64,000 nt of DNA from an uncultured Hyphomicrobiaceae bacterium (GCA_947258705.1 CAMYJA010000003.1:1-64000), one strand, 5' to 3'; positions 47,652-58,461 are shown, counted from the stretch's first letter. The notes: generated from the sequence alone by a model not told the origin. Numbers and translations are program-made.

Positions 47652-50399
47652 TCAAAGTACCGAATGAATGCGATTGATAATCACCTTTTGACGCTCTTGG
47701 TCAAGGACCTGCCCTCCCGCCAGATTGGTGACATAGAAAACATCGACCACCTTCTCGCCATAGGTGACGATCTGCGCGGAATTGACGATCAGGCTGAGTT
47801 CCGAAATCGTACTGGCGACTGCATAGAGGAAGCCGGGGCGATCGAGACCCTTTACTTCGATCACGGTGTAGACATTGGAGAGATTGTTATCGAGCGTTAC
47901 ACTTGGTTCTATCTTGAACGCACTCACACGGTCAGCCGGTTTGCGTTTCTTCGCCAGGACATCATTGAGATTGATCTCTCCGCTCAGCAGTTTTTCAATG
48001 GTGTCGGAAATCCGCTTGCCACGGCGGTTTTCATCTTCGTCTCGTTCGAACTCGCGCCGCAACAGAAACGTGTTCAATGCCCAGCCGTCGCGCGTGGTCC
48101 AGATCTGGGCGCCCATGATATTTGCGTCGGCCGCTGCACAGGCGCCGGCCATGAACGAGATCAGGTGGGGATGATCGGGCGTGAATATTGTCAGCTCGCT
48201 TATGGCGGTCCAATCGTCGGTGATGAATTCCGTGCCGATGTAGACATCTTCCTCTTCAACACGTCGCATCAACTCGGCGTTGCGGACATATCTCTCGGTT
48301 TCGGACCGTGTCCAGTAATAGGGCGAGTGGCGTCCGATAATGTGCTCCACGGTGTCTTTCGGCCAGGATTTCAGCGCTTCGCGGAAGTCGCTCTTGGCGC
48401 GATCGATGCGCTCTTCGACATTGGTCCGGCCGATTCCCTTGGTCAGCATGGGTGCGGTCTGATAATAGAGCGTGCGCAACAACTCCCCTTTCCAGCCGTT
48501 CCAAACACCCGGACCGACGGCGCGTATATCGACGACCGTCAATATGAGAAGCTGTTTTAAATGTTCGAGGCTTGGAATCTGCCTGGCGAAATCGCGGATC
48601 GTTTTCGGGTCGGATAAATCGCGACGCTGGGAGATCTCGCTCATAACGAGATGCTTTTCGACCAGCCAGGTGGTCATTTCGCTTTCTTCATCACTCAGTC
48701 CGAGACGGGGGCAAAGGTCGCTCGCTACGCGCGCGCCGGCGATGGAATGATCCTCTTTGCGCCCCTTGGCTATATCGTGCAGAAGAACCGCGACGTAGCT
48801 CACATTCCGGCTTTTCAGTTGCTGAATGATTTTCGACGCTACCGGATGTTCGTCCTCGAGCGTACCCTGTTCGATCCTGGACAATATTCCGATGGCGCGA
48901 ATGAGATGCTCGTCGACGGTGTAGTGATGGTACATATTGAACTGCATCATCGCCACGATGCGACCGAACGCCGGAATGAAGCGACCGAGTACTCCGCATT
49001 CGTTCATTCCACGAAGAATATTTTCCGCATTTTGCTTCGAGGTTAGCAGCTCCATGAATGCCCTGTTCGCCTCGGGATCGTTTCTCAGATCATCGTCGAT
49101 CGTCGTCAGAGCGCCTCTTAGTTGGCGGACGGCATCGGGATGCAGGAGGACGTCATGGCGCTCGGCCTCCAAAAACAAATTGATAATATTGATCGGTTTT
49201 TCACGAAAGGCGGCCTCACTGTTGATCGTGATCCTGTTGTTCTCGATACGGAAATCGCCAAGGTCGAGTACTTTGTCACCCTTTTTCCACGATAGCGGTT
49301 TTAAAAGGTTGCTGAGACCGGGCGTCGATTTCAATTCGCGAATTTCCAGTGCCGAACAAAGGATCCGGGTCAGGTCGCCCACGTCCTTCGCAACCAGGAA
49401 ATAATGCTTCATAAAGCGCTCGACGGCCTTCAGGCCGCCATGTTGTTTGTAACCCAGGCGTTCTGACAACACCGGTTGAAGATCAAAGGTCAGGCGCTCT
49501 TCGGGACGTTTTGTCACAAAGTGCAAATGGCAGCGAATGGTCCAGAGGAAATCCTCGCACTTGCGATAGGTGTGATATTCGTCGCTTGTGAAAAAATCCG
49601 AGGGCGCTGCACTTTCGCTGGGCGCGCCTTCGTTGAGATATTTCGTCAGCCAGTGAAGCGTATGAAGATCGCGCAGGCCACCCTTGCCGTCCTTGATGTT
49701 GGGCTCGACCAGATAGCGCGATTCTCCGGAACGGGCATGGCGCAGGTCCCGCTCCTCAAGTTTTGCCTCGATAAATATCTGCGCCGTGCCCCTCACGACA
49801 TCGTCGATAAAATGCAGTTCGAGTTCTTTGAACAGGGCGTGCTCGCCGAGGATATAACGCGAATCCAGCAATGACGTGCGAATCGTCATGTCCGATAAAG
49901 CCTGACGGACGCACTCGGCAACGGTACGGGATGCATGCCCGACCTTAAAACCAAGATCCCACAGCATATAGAGTATGTATTCGGTGACGCTTTCACCCCA
50001 GGCGGTCTGCTTGTAGGGAAGGAGGAAAAGGAGATCGATATCGGATCCCGGCGCCAGCAGATTGCGGCCGTAACCGCCGGTGGCCACAATGGTCATCTTT
50101 TCCGCGGCCGACGGGTTGCTGGCGTGATAAACATGGCGGACGGCGAAATCGTATATCAACGAGATCAACGCATCCTGAAATCTCGATAAACCCTCGGCGC
50201 AGGCCCGACCGTTGCCGTCCTCAATCAATTGCCGTTCGGCATTTGCGTGGGCGCGCTCGGTCAGGTCTTTCAGGTAATCCAGAACCGCCCGGCGCAGCTT
50301 CGTTTCGCGCCCGCTAAGATCGCGATAAAATCCGGTCAAATCCGCACGCGCCTCGTCCGGGTCGAAGTAAGGCGATTGAATGGGCAGGGTTTTATCCAT
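47652..50399 (-). CDS. glnD: PII uridylyltransferase/uridylyl-removing enzyme GlnD
   Basis: Nitrogen sensor that uridylylates PII when glutamine is low and removes UMP when it is high. It has 915 residues. The nucleotidyltransferase domain has ATGGYGRNLLAPGSDIDLLF near residue 108. The HD domain has HHYTVDEHLIRAIGIL and AVLLHDIAKGRKEDHS. Two C-terminal ACT domains follow, the last with VIEVKGLDRPGFLYAVASTI. The gene lies between mutS (78 bp) and murJ, as in Rhizobiales. Confidence 0.97.
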   Translation of the reverse strand: MDKTLPIQSPYFDPDEARADLTGFYRDLSGRETKLRRAVLDYLKDLTERAHANAERQLIEDGNGRACAEGLSRFQDALISLIYDFAVRHVYHASNPSAAEKMTIVATGGYGRNLLAPGSDIDLLFLLPYKQTAWGESVTEYILYMLWDLGFKVGHASRTVAECVRQALSDMTIRTSLLDSRYILGEHALFKELELHFIDDVVRGTAQIFIEAKLEERDLRHARSGESRYLVEPNIKDGKGGLRDLHTLHWLTKYLNEGAPSESAAPSDFFTSDEYHTYRKCEDFLWTIRCHLHFVTKRPEERLTFDLQPVLSERLGYKQHGGLKAVERFMKHYFLVAKDVGDLTRILCSALEIRELKSTPGLSNLLKPLSWKKGDKVLDLGDFRIENNRITINSEAAFREKPINIINLFLEAERHDVLLHPDAVRQLRGALTTIDDDLRNDPEANRAFMELLTSKQNAENILRGMNECGVLGRFIPAFGRIVAMMQFNMYHHYTVDEHLIRAIGILSRIEQGTLEDEHPVASKIIQQLKSRNVSYVAVLLHDIAKGRKEDHSIAGARVASDLCPRLGLSDEESEMTTWLVEKHLVMSEISQRRDLSDPKTIRDFARQIPSLEHLKQLLILTVVDIRAVGPGVWNGWKGELLRTLYYQTAPMLTKGIGRTNVEERIDRAKSDFREALKSWPKDTVEHIIGRHSPYYWTRSETERYVRNAELMRRVEEEDVYIGTEFITDDWTAISELTIFTPDHPHLISFMAGACAAADANIMGAQIWTTRDGWALNTFLLRREFERDEDENRRGKRISDTIEKLLSGEINLNDVLAKKRKPADRVSAFKIEPSVTLDNNLSNVYTVIEVKGLDRPGFLYAVASTISELSLIVNSAQIVTYGEKVVDVFYVTNLAGGQVLDQERQKVIINRIHSVL

Positions 50400-50477
50400 G
50401 ATTTCTATCTGTCGGTCCCCGAAATTCGATGATTGTGCGATTGGTCATTGCCTTCTTCATTATGGCCCGAATTGATC

Positions 50478-53411
50478 TTAACGGTCGAGCATTATGGTTT
50501 TCAGCCGAAACAGGATGTCGAGGGCCTCCTTCGGTGACAATTCATCGGGATTAACCGCCTCGAATTCCTGCTCAAGGCGGGAGGACGTTGCAGTTTCCGC
50601 CTTATGCCCCTTGGGCCGCGCGGCGGCAAACAAAGGCAGATCCTCGATGATATTTTCCGTCGTGACCTTGCGGTCGGTCTCCTCCAGCAGCGCGAGAACT
50701 TCCGATGCCCGCGCAATGACTTCGTGCGGAAGCCCTGCGAGTTTCGCGACCTGAATGCCGTAGGACCGGTCGGCCGCGCCCGGGACCACCTTATGCAGGA
50801 ATATGATCTCTCCGCGCCACTCCTTCACATCAATGGTCACATTGGCGAGATTATGAAGCTTCGACGAGAGTGCGGTCAGTTCGTGGTAATGGGTGGCAAA
50901 AAGCGCCCGGCAACGGGAGATTTCGTGCAGATACTCGATGGTCGCCCAAGCGATGGACAGGCCGTCGAAGGTGGCCGTTCCACGTCCGATTTCATCGAGA
51001 ATGACAAAGGAGCGCTCCGTCGCCTGATTGAGAATGGCGGCGGTTTCAACCATTTCCACCATGAAGGTCGAACGGCCGCGGGCCAAATCGTCCGATGCGC
51101 CAACGCGGCTGAAGACACGGTCCAGAGTGCCGATATGGGCGGAACGCGCTGGCACGTATGATCCCATTTGGGCAAGAATGGCAATGAGCGCGTTCTGGCG
51201 AAGATATGTCGATTTACCCGCCATGTTCGGTCCCGTTACGATCCAGATGCGGGCGGAGCCGCTTTCTTCGAATCCGCTTGGATAAAGATCGCGCGCGGAG
51301 GCGTCACCTTCGTCATCGCGATCATTGGCATCGTGATCCGGGTCGGATGTTGCCGGTTCTTCCTGATGCACGAGAATGCAATCGTTTTCGATAAATTCGC
51401 CCTTGAGCGCTTTTTTCTGCGCCTGCTCGACCACCGGGTGCCGTCCGCCCCTGACGTCGAAAATGGTGGATCGGTCGAGCCGGGGCCGAGTATAGTTCTG
51501 CTCTTCCGCGAGTTCCGACAATCCGCAAAAATGATCGAGTTCGGCGATGGATTTCGCCGTCGCGCCCACCTTCGCCTCTTCGGCCAGGATCTCTGCTTCG
51601 AGGGTGTCGAATATTTCGCTCTCGAGCGCCAGGGCGCGGTCACCGGCGGTGATGATCTTCTGCTCGATTTCGCTTAATTCGGCGGTTGTGAAGCGCATGG
51701 AATTCGCCAGTGTCTGGCGATGTATAAAATGCTCAGCATGGGGCGGCCCGGACAGGGCTGCGGCATTGCCGGCGGTGACTTCGACAAAATAACCAAGCAC
51801 ATTATTGTGCCGCACCTTGAGCGATTTCACCCCGGTCAGATCCTGATATTTGACCTGGAGCTCGGCCACGACCTTGCGGCTCTGGTCTCGCAATTTTCGA
51901 TTTTCATCGAGATCGGGATTAAATCCCTCGCGGATAAATCCGCCATCTCGCCGGAGGGCCGGCAGTTCGTCCTTGAGCGCCGCATTGAGCTTGTCGAGGA
52001 GTGCGGAGCCCGAGCAGTCGAGCGCTTCGAAAATGTCCGTCAGTACAGGAGGCTCGGACAGGGTATCTTCAACCGCGCCGGGCTTTTTCCTTTTATTCCA
52101 GGCCTCTCTCGATGCGCAGAGGTCCGACGCACCGGCCAATCCATCACGAATCGCGCCCAGATCGCGCGGACTTCCCCGCCCGAAGGCAAGCCGCGATATT
52201 GCACGGGCTATATCGGGTATGCCGCGCAGCCGCGATTTAAGATCGGCCCTCAATCTCGTGTGCTCCAGAAGATACTGGACGCTGTCCAGTCTCCTGGAAA
52301 TCTCGGCCGGATCGGTCAAGGGGCGTGCCAGCCGGATGGCCAGTTCGCGAGCGCCCGCGCCCGTCACGGTACGGTCGATGGCGCTCAGAAGACTTCCACG
52401 CCTGTCGCCCGATGTTGTCCGCGTCAGTTCCAGATTGGTGCGCGTTGCAGCGTCGATTATGAGAGCGTCGTCACTGCTCGTTCTTTTCGGCGCCCGCAAA
52501 ACCGGTTTTTTGCCGATCTGGGTAAGAGCCACATATTTAAGGAGCGCTCCGGTGGCCGCCAGTTCATTGCGCGAAAACCGCCCGAACCCGGCTAGCTCCT
52601 TGACGCCCAATTGCTCTTTCATATCCCGCTCGCCATTGATGCTCGAGAAATAGGCAGCGGGAACGGGCGTGAGCGATGCGCCGAGCTGTTCCGCGATTGC
52701 ACCAAGCGAGCCGTTCGACACGTGCTCGTCGGGAACGATCATTTCGCTCGGTGCGATGCCGGCCAGCTCGCCGCCAAGATCGATCTTTGGCGCCTCGCCC
52801 ATGATAAATTCACCGGTCGAGATATCGAGAGATGCAAAGGCAATCTGCTCCTCTTCCTCCTTGGCATTTTTGGAGCGCCAGAACAGGGCGGTCAGAAAAT
52901 TCGCCCGGGTGGCATCTAGAAGACTGTCCTCGGTCAGCGTGCCGGGCGTCACCAGGCGCACGACGTCGCGTTTGACGACCGATTTGGCACCACGTTTTTT
53001 TGCCGCGGCGGGATCTTCCAATTGTTCGCAGACGGCAACCCGGTGTCCAAGGCGGATCAGCTTCTGGAGATATTCGTCGGCCGCGTGCACGGGCACGCCA
53101 CACATGGGAATGTCCTGGCCCTGATGCTTGCCGCGTTTCGTGAGCATAATTCCAAGGGCCCGCGATGCCGTCTCTGCGTCATCGAAGAAGAGCTCGTAAA
53201 AATCGCCCATGCGGTAAAACAGGAGACTGTCGGGATTGGCGGCCTTTATTTCGGTATATTGCATCATCATCGGCGTTACCCGTGCGTCGGGTTCCGGCTT
53301 ACCGGTCTTTGACCCGGACACGGGGGGCGTTTTTTTCCCGCGCACCGGTGATGGTGGCGGAACGTCCTGCACAGTTTCTTCTACTGTCTTTGAGTGCTTT
53401 TTACCCGTCAT
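50478..53411 (-). CDS. mutS: DNA mismatch repair protein MutS
   Basis: Mismatch-recognition ATPase of 977 residues, longer than the usual 850-910. A polar leader of about 45 residues precedes domain I, where the mismatch-wedge region begins TPMMMQYTEIKAANPDSLLFYRMGDFYE. The clamp and lever follow. The ATPase has Walker A IVTGPNMAGKSTYLRQ, FMVEMVETAAIL, Walker B VILDEIGRGTATFDG and ATHYHELT. A strongly acidic insertion of about 26 residues just before the ATPase (51301-51366) adds length. It is divergent from the malic enzyme gene. Confidence 0.97.
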   Translation of the reverse strand: MTGKKHSKTVEETVQDVPPPSPVRGKKTPPVSGSKTGKPEPDARVTPMMMQYTEIKAANPDSLLFYRMGDFYELFFDDAETASRALGIMLTKRGKHQGQDIPMCGVPVHAADEYLQKLIRLGHRVAVCEQLEDPAAAKKRGAKSVVKRDVVRLVTPGTLTEDSLLDATRANFLTALFWRSKNAKEEEEQIAFASLDISTGEFIMGEAPKIDLGGELAGIAPSEMIVPDEHVSNGSLGAIAEQLGASLTPVPAAYFSSINGERDMKEQLGVKELAGFGRFSRNELAATGALLKYVALTQIGKKPVLRAPKRTSSDDALIIDAATRTNLELTRTTSGDRRGSLLSAIDRTVTGAGARELAIRLARPLTDPAEISRRLDSVQYLLEHTRLRADLKSRLRGIPDIARAISRLAFGRGSPRDLGAIRDGLAGASDLCASREAWNKRKKPGAVEDTLSEPPVLTDIFEALDCSGSALLDKLNAALKDELPALRRDGGFIREGFNPDLDENRKLRDQSRKVVAELQVKYQDLTGVKSLKVRHNNVLGYFVEVTAGNAAALSGPPHAEHFIHRQTLANSMRFTTAELSEIEQKIITAGDRALALESEIFDTLEAEILAEEAKVGATAKSIAELDHFCGLSELAEEQNYTRPRLDRSTIFDVRGGRHPVVEQAQKKALKGEFIENDCILVHQEEPATSDPDHDANDRDDEGDASARDLYPSGFEESGSARIWIVTGPNMAGKSTYLRQNALIAILAQMGSYVPARSAHIGTLDRVFSRVGASDDLARGRSTFMVEMVETAAILNQATERSFVILDEIGRGTATFDGLSIAWATIEYLHEISRCRALFATHYHELTALSSKLHNLANVTIDVKEWRGEIIFLHKVVPGAADRSYGIQVAKLAGLPHEVIARASEVLALLEETDRKVTTENIIEDLPLFAAARPKGHKAETATSSRLEQEFEAVNPDELSPKEALDILFRLKTIMLDR

Positions 53412-53640
53412 TGGCCGGTCTTGCGCCTTCGATCAGATGTTGTTCGAGTATGGCTGCGCCCCTTTATCCATTTTCAACCGGCCCATCCGTCCGTTCAGGC
53501 AGGAAAAATCAGGTAGGTAGCTCCTTTCAACATCCTCGTATGTTGTTCTCTCATGTGGCTCGGTCTATGTTGAATTGCATTCTTAGACTAAATTTCCATC
53601 GTCGTTTCAATATTATCCACCGAAAGCTTTCATCCCCACC

Positions 53641-55911
53641 ATGGCGAAAAATAAAATCAATGTGGAATTGACCGATCAAGAAGCGCTGCTGTTTCACAGT
53701 CAGGGCAAGCCCGGCAAGCTGGAGATACAGCCAACCAAGCCGATGAACACCCAGCGCGATCTGTCGCTGGCCTATTCGCCGGGTGTCGCGGTCCCGGTAC
53801 AGGCCATCGCCGAAGATAAAAATCTGGCTTACGAGTATACCGCCAAGGGTAACATGGTCGCCGTCATTTCGGACGGTTCGGCCATTCTCGGCCTGGGCGA
53901 TCTCGGCCCGCTCGCGTCGAAACCGGTTATGGAAGGCAAGGCTGTACTTTTCAAACGATTCGCGGACGTGGATTCCATCGATCTCGAGGTCGACACGTCA
54001 GACGTGGACGAATTCGTCAATTGCGTGCGTTATCTCGGTCCCGCGTTCGGCGGCATCAATCTTGAAGACATCAAGGCGCCCAACTGTTTTATCATCGAAC
54101 AGCAATTGCGCGAAATGATGAACATCCCGGTCTTTCATGACGACCAGCACGGGACCGCCATTATCGCTTCGGCTGCTCTTATCAATGCGCTCGATCTCAC
54201 CAACCGCAATATCAGGGACATCAAACTTGTCGTCAATGGCGCCGGTTCGGCGGGCATTGCCTGTATTGAGCTCGTGAAGACCATGGGAGTTCCTCACGAC
54301 AACGTCATTTTGTGCGATTCAAAGGGCGTTGTTTATCAGGGCCGCGAGGAGGGCATGAACCAATGGAAATCCGCTCACGCGGCCAACACCGATGACCGCT
54401 CGCTCGAAGATGCCATGAAAGGAGCGGATGTCTGTTTCGGCCTGTCGGTAGCGGGCGCCATCAGCAAGGACATGGTGGCCAGCATGGCCGACAAGCCGAT
54501 AATTTTTGCGATGGCGAACCCTGATCCCGAAATCACCCCCGAAGAGGTCGCGGAAGTCCGCGATGACGCGATCATGGCGACCGGCCGCTCCGACTATCCC
54601 AACCAGGTTAATAATGTTCTGGGCTTTCCGTATATTTTCAGGGGCGCTCTGGATGTCCAGGCGCGCACCATTGATGACGGGATGAAGGTGGCCGCCGCCG
54701 AGGCCATTGCCCAGCTTGCCCGCGAGGATGTCCCCGACGAGGTCGCCATCGCCTATTCCGGCAAGGCGCTGCGTTACGGGCCCGAATACATTATTCCCGC
54801 ACCGTTCGATCCCCGCCTGATCAGCTCGATACCCCCCGCTGTCGCGAAAGCCGCGATGGATTCCGGCGTTGCCCGGCGGACAATTGTCGATATGGAGGGG
54901 TATTCTTCGCATTTAAGCGGCCGGCTCGATCCCGTGGCAGGCTGGCTTCAGTCAATTTTCGAAAAAGTCAGGCAGAACCCTAAAAGGGTTGTGTTCGCCG
55001 AGGGCGAACAGGAGCAGGTCGTTCGCGCGGCAAATGCGTTTCTCAATCATGGACTGGGACGTCCGATCCTGATCGGCCGGGAGAGCAATATCAAGAATTC
55101 GTTCTTGACGACCGGCGTCAAGTTCCGCGACGCGTTTGAAATACACAATTCCCAAAATTCGGACCGTGCGCAGGAATATACGGAATTTCTCTATGCACGG
55201 CTGCAGCGGGATGGATATCTCAAACGCGACTGCCAGCGCATGGTCAATACGGACCGGAATATATTTGGCGCGTGCATGGTGGCGCTCGGCCATGCGGATG
55301 CAATGGTAACCGGTGTCACGCGAAGCTGGTCAACGGCGTTCGATCAGGTGCGTCTGGTGCTCGATCCCAAGCCCGGACACACGGTTATCGGTATTTCACT
55401 GGTCATATCGAGAGGACGCGCCGTCCTGGTCGCGGATTCGAGCGTCCATGATATGCCGACCTCGGAGGAGTTGGCCGATATCGCCACGGAAGGTGCGCAT
55501 GTGGCGCGGCGGCTTGGTTATGAGCCACGTATCGCGATGCTGTCCTATTCAACATTCGGGCATCCACCCGGCGAGCGGTCCAGCCAGGCCCGCGAAGCGG
55601 TCAGAATTCTCGATGAGCGCGGCGTTGATTTCGAATATGACGGCGAAATGGCCGCCGATGTGGCTCTTAATCCCGAGGTTATGTCGCAATTCCCGTTCTG
55701 CCGGCTCTCGGATACGGCGAATGTTCTCATTATGCCGGCTTTTCACTCGGCCAGCATATCGACCAAGATGCTTCAGGAGCTGGGTGGAGCCACGGTGATC
55801 GGACCGATGCTCGTCGGCCTGTCACGGCCGGTCCAAATCGTCTCTCTCGGAGCCAAGGACAGCGACATCGTCAACATGGCAGCGCTCTCGGCTTACGATA
55901 TCCATGGATAG
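53641..55911 (+). CDS. NADP-dependent malic enzyme with phosphotransacetylase-like domain (MaeB type)
   Basis: Decarboxylates malate to pyruvate. The 756-residue protein is the long hybrid form. The N-terminal malic enzyme (about residues 1-430) has RDLSLAYSPGVAVP, FHDDQHGTAI, the nucleotide motif VVNGAGSAGIACIEL and FAMANPDPEI. The C-terminal part (about 440-756) resembles phosphotransacetylase and is usually regulatory, with FAEGEQEQVVRAA and MLSYSTFGHP. No strong ribosome-binding site is seen before ATG 53641. It is divergent from mutS across 229 bp. Confidence 0.95.
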   Translation: MAKNKINVELTDQEALLFHSQGKPGKLEIQPTKPMNTQRDLSLAYSPGVAVPVQAIAEDKNLAYEYTAKGNMVAVISDGSAILGLGDLGPLASKPVMEGKAVLFKRFADVDSIDLEVDTSDVDEFVNCVRYLGPAFGGINLEDIKAPNCFIIEQQLREMMNIPVFHDDQHGTAIIASAALINALDLTNRNIRDIKLVVNGAGSAGIACIELVKTMGVPHDNVILCDSKGVVYQGREEGMNQWKSAHAANTDDRSLEDAMKGADVCFGLSVAGAISKDMVASMADKPIIFAMANPDPEITPEEVAEVRDDAIMATGRSDYPNQVNNVLGFPYIFRGALDVQARTIDDGMKVAAAEAIAQLAREDVPDEVAIAYSGKALRYGPEYIIPAPFDPRLISSIPPAVAKAAMDSGVARRTIVDMEGYSSHLSGRLDPVAGWLQSIFEKVRQNPKRVVFAEGEQEQVVRAANAFLNHGLGRPILIGRESNIKNSFLTTGVKFRDAFEIHNSQNSDRAQEYTEFLYARLQRDGYLKRDCQRMVNTDRNIFGACMVALGHADAMVTGVTRSWSTAFDQVRLVLDPKPGHTVIGISLVISRGRAVLVADSSVHDMPTSEELADIATEGAHVARRLGYEPRIAMLSYSTFGHPPGERSSQAREAVRILDERGVDFEYDGEMAADVALNPEVMSQFPFCRLSDTANVLIMPAFHSASISTKMLQELGGATVIGPMLVGLSRPVQIVSLGAKDSDIVNMAALSAYDIHG

Positions 55912-55980
55912 ATGACCGTGCATCGCGAATTGGCCCGGGTGAGCATTCCCGTGTGCTCCTGCCGCCCTATGGCCGATGGC

Positions 55981-58461
55981 TTATGCAGCGCACCATTTAT
56001 TGATCAAATCGGTCAGCTCGGACATTTCAAACGGTTTCGCAAGATAATCGTCCATGCCGGCTTTGAGACATTTCTGCTTGTCCTCGACGAAAGCGTTCGC
56101 GGTCAGGGCGATGATCGGAGGCGAGCGGTCACCGCCCGTTTCCGTGCGATATAGCGCTTTTATTCGCGCCGTCGCCTCAAGACCGTCCATTTCCGGCATG
56201 TGGACATCCATCAGGATCAAATCAAATCTCTCGTTCCGCTCATCCAGGGTTTCCGCCACCCGGCTCAGCGCTTTGGCTCCATTGGTGGCATGGACCACTC
56301 CAAAGCCCGCTTTTTCGATGATATTGCGGGCCAGGACGGCATTGATTTCATTGTCTTCGACCAGGAGCACATTTCGAGCATGCTCGTGCGGCTTTTTCTC
56401 ACGCGCTACTGAAATTGCCGGATCCTGTATCGCGGCACCACGCGGCACCTCGCTCCTTTTTCCCGACTGCAACAGCGCAAACATTGAATTGGGGCGGAAT
56501 GGCTTGACCAGATATCCATAGATGTTTTCCGCCTGATAGGCCGTCAGGTTGTGGCGCTCGGCCGCCGTAATGAAAACAATTCCCAAAGGAGGCGCGCCGA
56601 TGCCGGCGTGGCTTTCTATTGTTTTCAGGATTTGTGCCGCATCCTGCGCACTTGTGGCGGTATCGAATATGACGGCATCAATCCCGGCATTTTCAAGGAG
56701 CGCGTCAAAGTGCGGTGTTGCGTGATCGATTTCGGGATCCTCGAACACGTCATACGACATTGCCATCAATGCCCGGCGCATGGCCTTGCGCTGCACGGGG
56801 CTTTCGAGACGGAGCAGTACCGAGCGCCTTTTCGACGTTTCCGCCCAGCCCGATTTCAGCGACGGTGTTGCAGGATCGGTTTCGAGCGTCAGATGCAATT
56901 TGAAAATCGAGCCTTTTTCCGGACGGCTTTCGGCTTTGATGTCGCCGCCCATGATGCGGGCCAGGTTTCTGGAGATCGACAGCCCCAGTCCGGTCCCTGC
57001 GTGGCGCTTGGTGGTCGATCCGTCCACCTGTTCGAATTCGTTGAAAATGCCCGACAGGTCGTCGACTGAAATACCGATCCCGGTGTCTTCGATACGGACT
57101 ACAAAACCTCGTTTTGCAGTCTTTGGGGCGCCTTCCCCGTCATCCTGCGCTTCGGCCCTGTAAGGCCCCTGTTCGGACCGGACATCAACGAATATGCCGC
57201 CCGTATCGGTGAACTTAACGGCGTTGCCGATCAGATTGATCATGATCTGGCGGATCCTGTGTTCATCTCCAATAAGAGTGCGGGGAATATTCGGGTCGAT
57301 ATTCCAGGCGATGTCGAGGCCCTTGTCATGGGCTCTGGGAGCGAGGAGTTCCACCACGCTGCGAATACTCTCATCAAGGGCGAAAGGCCCATTTTCAATT
57401 TCCACCATGCCGGCCTCGATTTTCGAGAAATCGAGGATTTCATCGATAATTGAAAGAAGCGTCTGGGCCGATTGGTCGATGGCAAGGGAATATGATTTCT
57501 GTTCGGGAGACAATTCCGTATCGATCAGCAGACCGGTCATGCCCATAATGCCGTTCATGGGAGTGCGGATCTCGTGGCTCATCGAGGCGAGAAATCTCGA
57601 TTTGGCGATGTTGGCTGCTTCGGATTGATCGCGCGCCTTCTGTAATTCTATTTCGCTCTCTCTCTGGTCGGTGATATCGCGGCCAATGGATTGCACTTCG
57701 CGACCCTCCGGTCCATCGCCGGGAATAACCTGCTCCTCCCATTCGAACCAGCGGGGGCCGTTGACGGTTGAAATTTTCTGGCTGTAGCAATGGCTCTTTT
57801 GCGTCTCCAATACTCGTATGTCACGGCTCTCGTCGCCATCGAGAACGTCGATTGTGTACTTCCGGCCAAGGGCATTCTTCGCATCGACCCCAAATGATCG
57901 GCAGAAGGCGGAGTTAATGAATGTAAGCCTTCCCTCGACATCGCGGCGCAGGATAATGTCTTGCTGGCTGTCGAGAAGATCCCGGTAGCGCGCGACGTTT
58001 TCGCTGAGCTCCCAATGCGCGTCCCGTAAATGCTCGATGCCGCGCTCGAGCCGTTCATCAAGTTTCTCTACATGCTTGATGTCGGGTTCAGAAGCGCGCT
58101 TCCGGGTACTGTGTGTCGCATATAGCGATATGATCGCGAGAACGATAGCGCTCGTGATGAGCACAATTTTGCTGGCTCCGAACGGACCGGGCAGTTGCAT
58201 GAGCCCCAGCAAAAGCGTGACGGTTGCCAACAGCACTGCCGGGAGCATCCAGCCCGGGATGCTGGTGGCGCCTTCTGCTTGCTGCGAACCCACGCGCCGA
58301 TGACCATTGTCATGGCCATTGCCATGGCGATGGCGAGCCGGGGATGTCGCGGCCCGGTCCCCGGGCATGGCCGCGGAGAATTCATCGTCCGAAGCCGTAG
58401 AGGCCTCTGGCTTTGATTTTTCATCCGGATTGAGATCGGGAACGCGCTCGAAGATGGCCAT
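55981..58461 (-). CDS. Membrane-bound hybrid histidine kinase with pseudo-receiver and receiver
   Basis: Signalling kinase of 826 residues. A His-rich polar leader precedes two transmembrane segments (residues 70-91 and 97-116) with almost no periplasmic loop. A PAS domain follows (about 155-270, RYRDLLDSQQDIILRRDVEG). HisKA has the phosphoacceptor His296 in SMSHEIRTPMNG, and the ATPase has NLIGNAVKFTDTGG, DTGIGI and GTGLGLSISRNLA. A degenerate receiver (about 545-665) lacks the acidic pair. The C-terminal receiver has VEDNEIN, Asp752 in LILMDVHMP and Lys in AKPFEM. No partner regulator gene is adjacent. The signal is unknown. Confidence 0.92.
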   Translation of the reverse strand: MAIFERVPDLNPDEKSKPEASTASDDEFSAAMPGDRAATSPARHRHGNGHDNGHRRVGSQQAEGATSIPGWMLPAVLLATVTLLLGLMQLPGPFGASKIVLITSAIVLAIISLYATHSTRKRASEPDIKHVEKLDERLERGIEHLRDAHWELSENVARYRDLLDSQQDIILRRDVEGRLTFINSAFCRSFGVDAKNALGRKYTIDVLDGDESRDIRVLETQKSHCYSQKISTVNGPRWFEWEEQVIPGDGPEGREVQSIGRDITDQRESEIELQKARDQSEAANIAKSRFLASMSHEIRTPMNGIMGMTGLLIDTELSPEQKSYSLAIDQSAQTLLSIIDEILDFSKIEAGMVEIENGPFALDESIRSVVELLAPRAHDKGLDIAWNIDPNIPRTLIGDEHRIRQIMINLIGNAVKFTDTGGIFVDVRSEQGPYRAEAQDDGEGAPKTAKRGFVVRIEDTGIGISVDDLSGIFNEFEQVDGSTTKRHAGTGLGLSISRNLARIMGGDIKAESRPEKGSIFKLHLTLETDPATPSLKSGWAETSKRRSVLLRLESPVQRKAMRRALMAMSYDVFEDPEIDHATPHFDALLENAGIDAVIFDTATSAQDAAQILKTIESHAGIGAPPLGIVFITAAERHNLTAYQAENIYGYLVKPFRPNSMFALLQSGKRSEVPRGAAIQDPAISVAREKKPHEHARNVLLVEDNEINAVLARNIIEKAGFGVVHATNGAKALSRVAETLDERNERFDLILMDVHMPEMDGLEATARIKALYRTETGGDRSPPIIALTANAFVEDKQKCLKAGMDDYLAKPFEMSELTDLINKWCAA

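Noticed and set aside
53613-53621. DnaA-like box TTATCCACC upstream of the malic enzyme gene
   Set aside because: It has one mismatch and is isolated; such 9-mers occur by chance.
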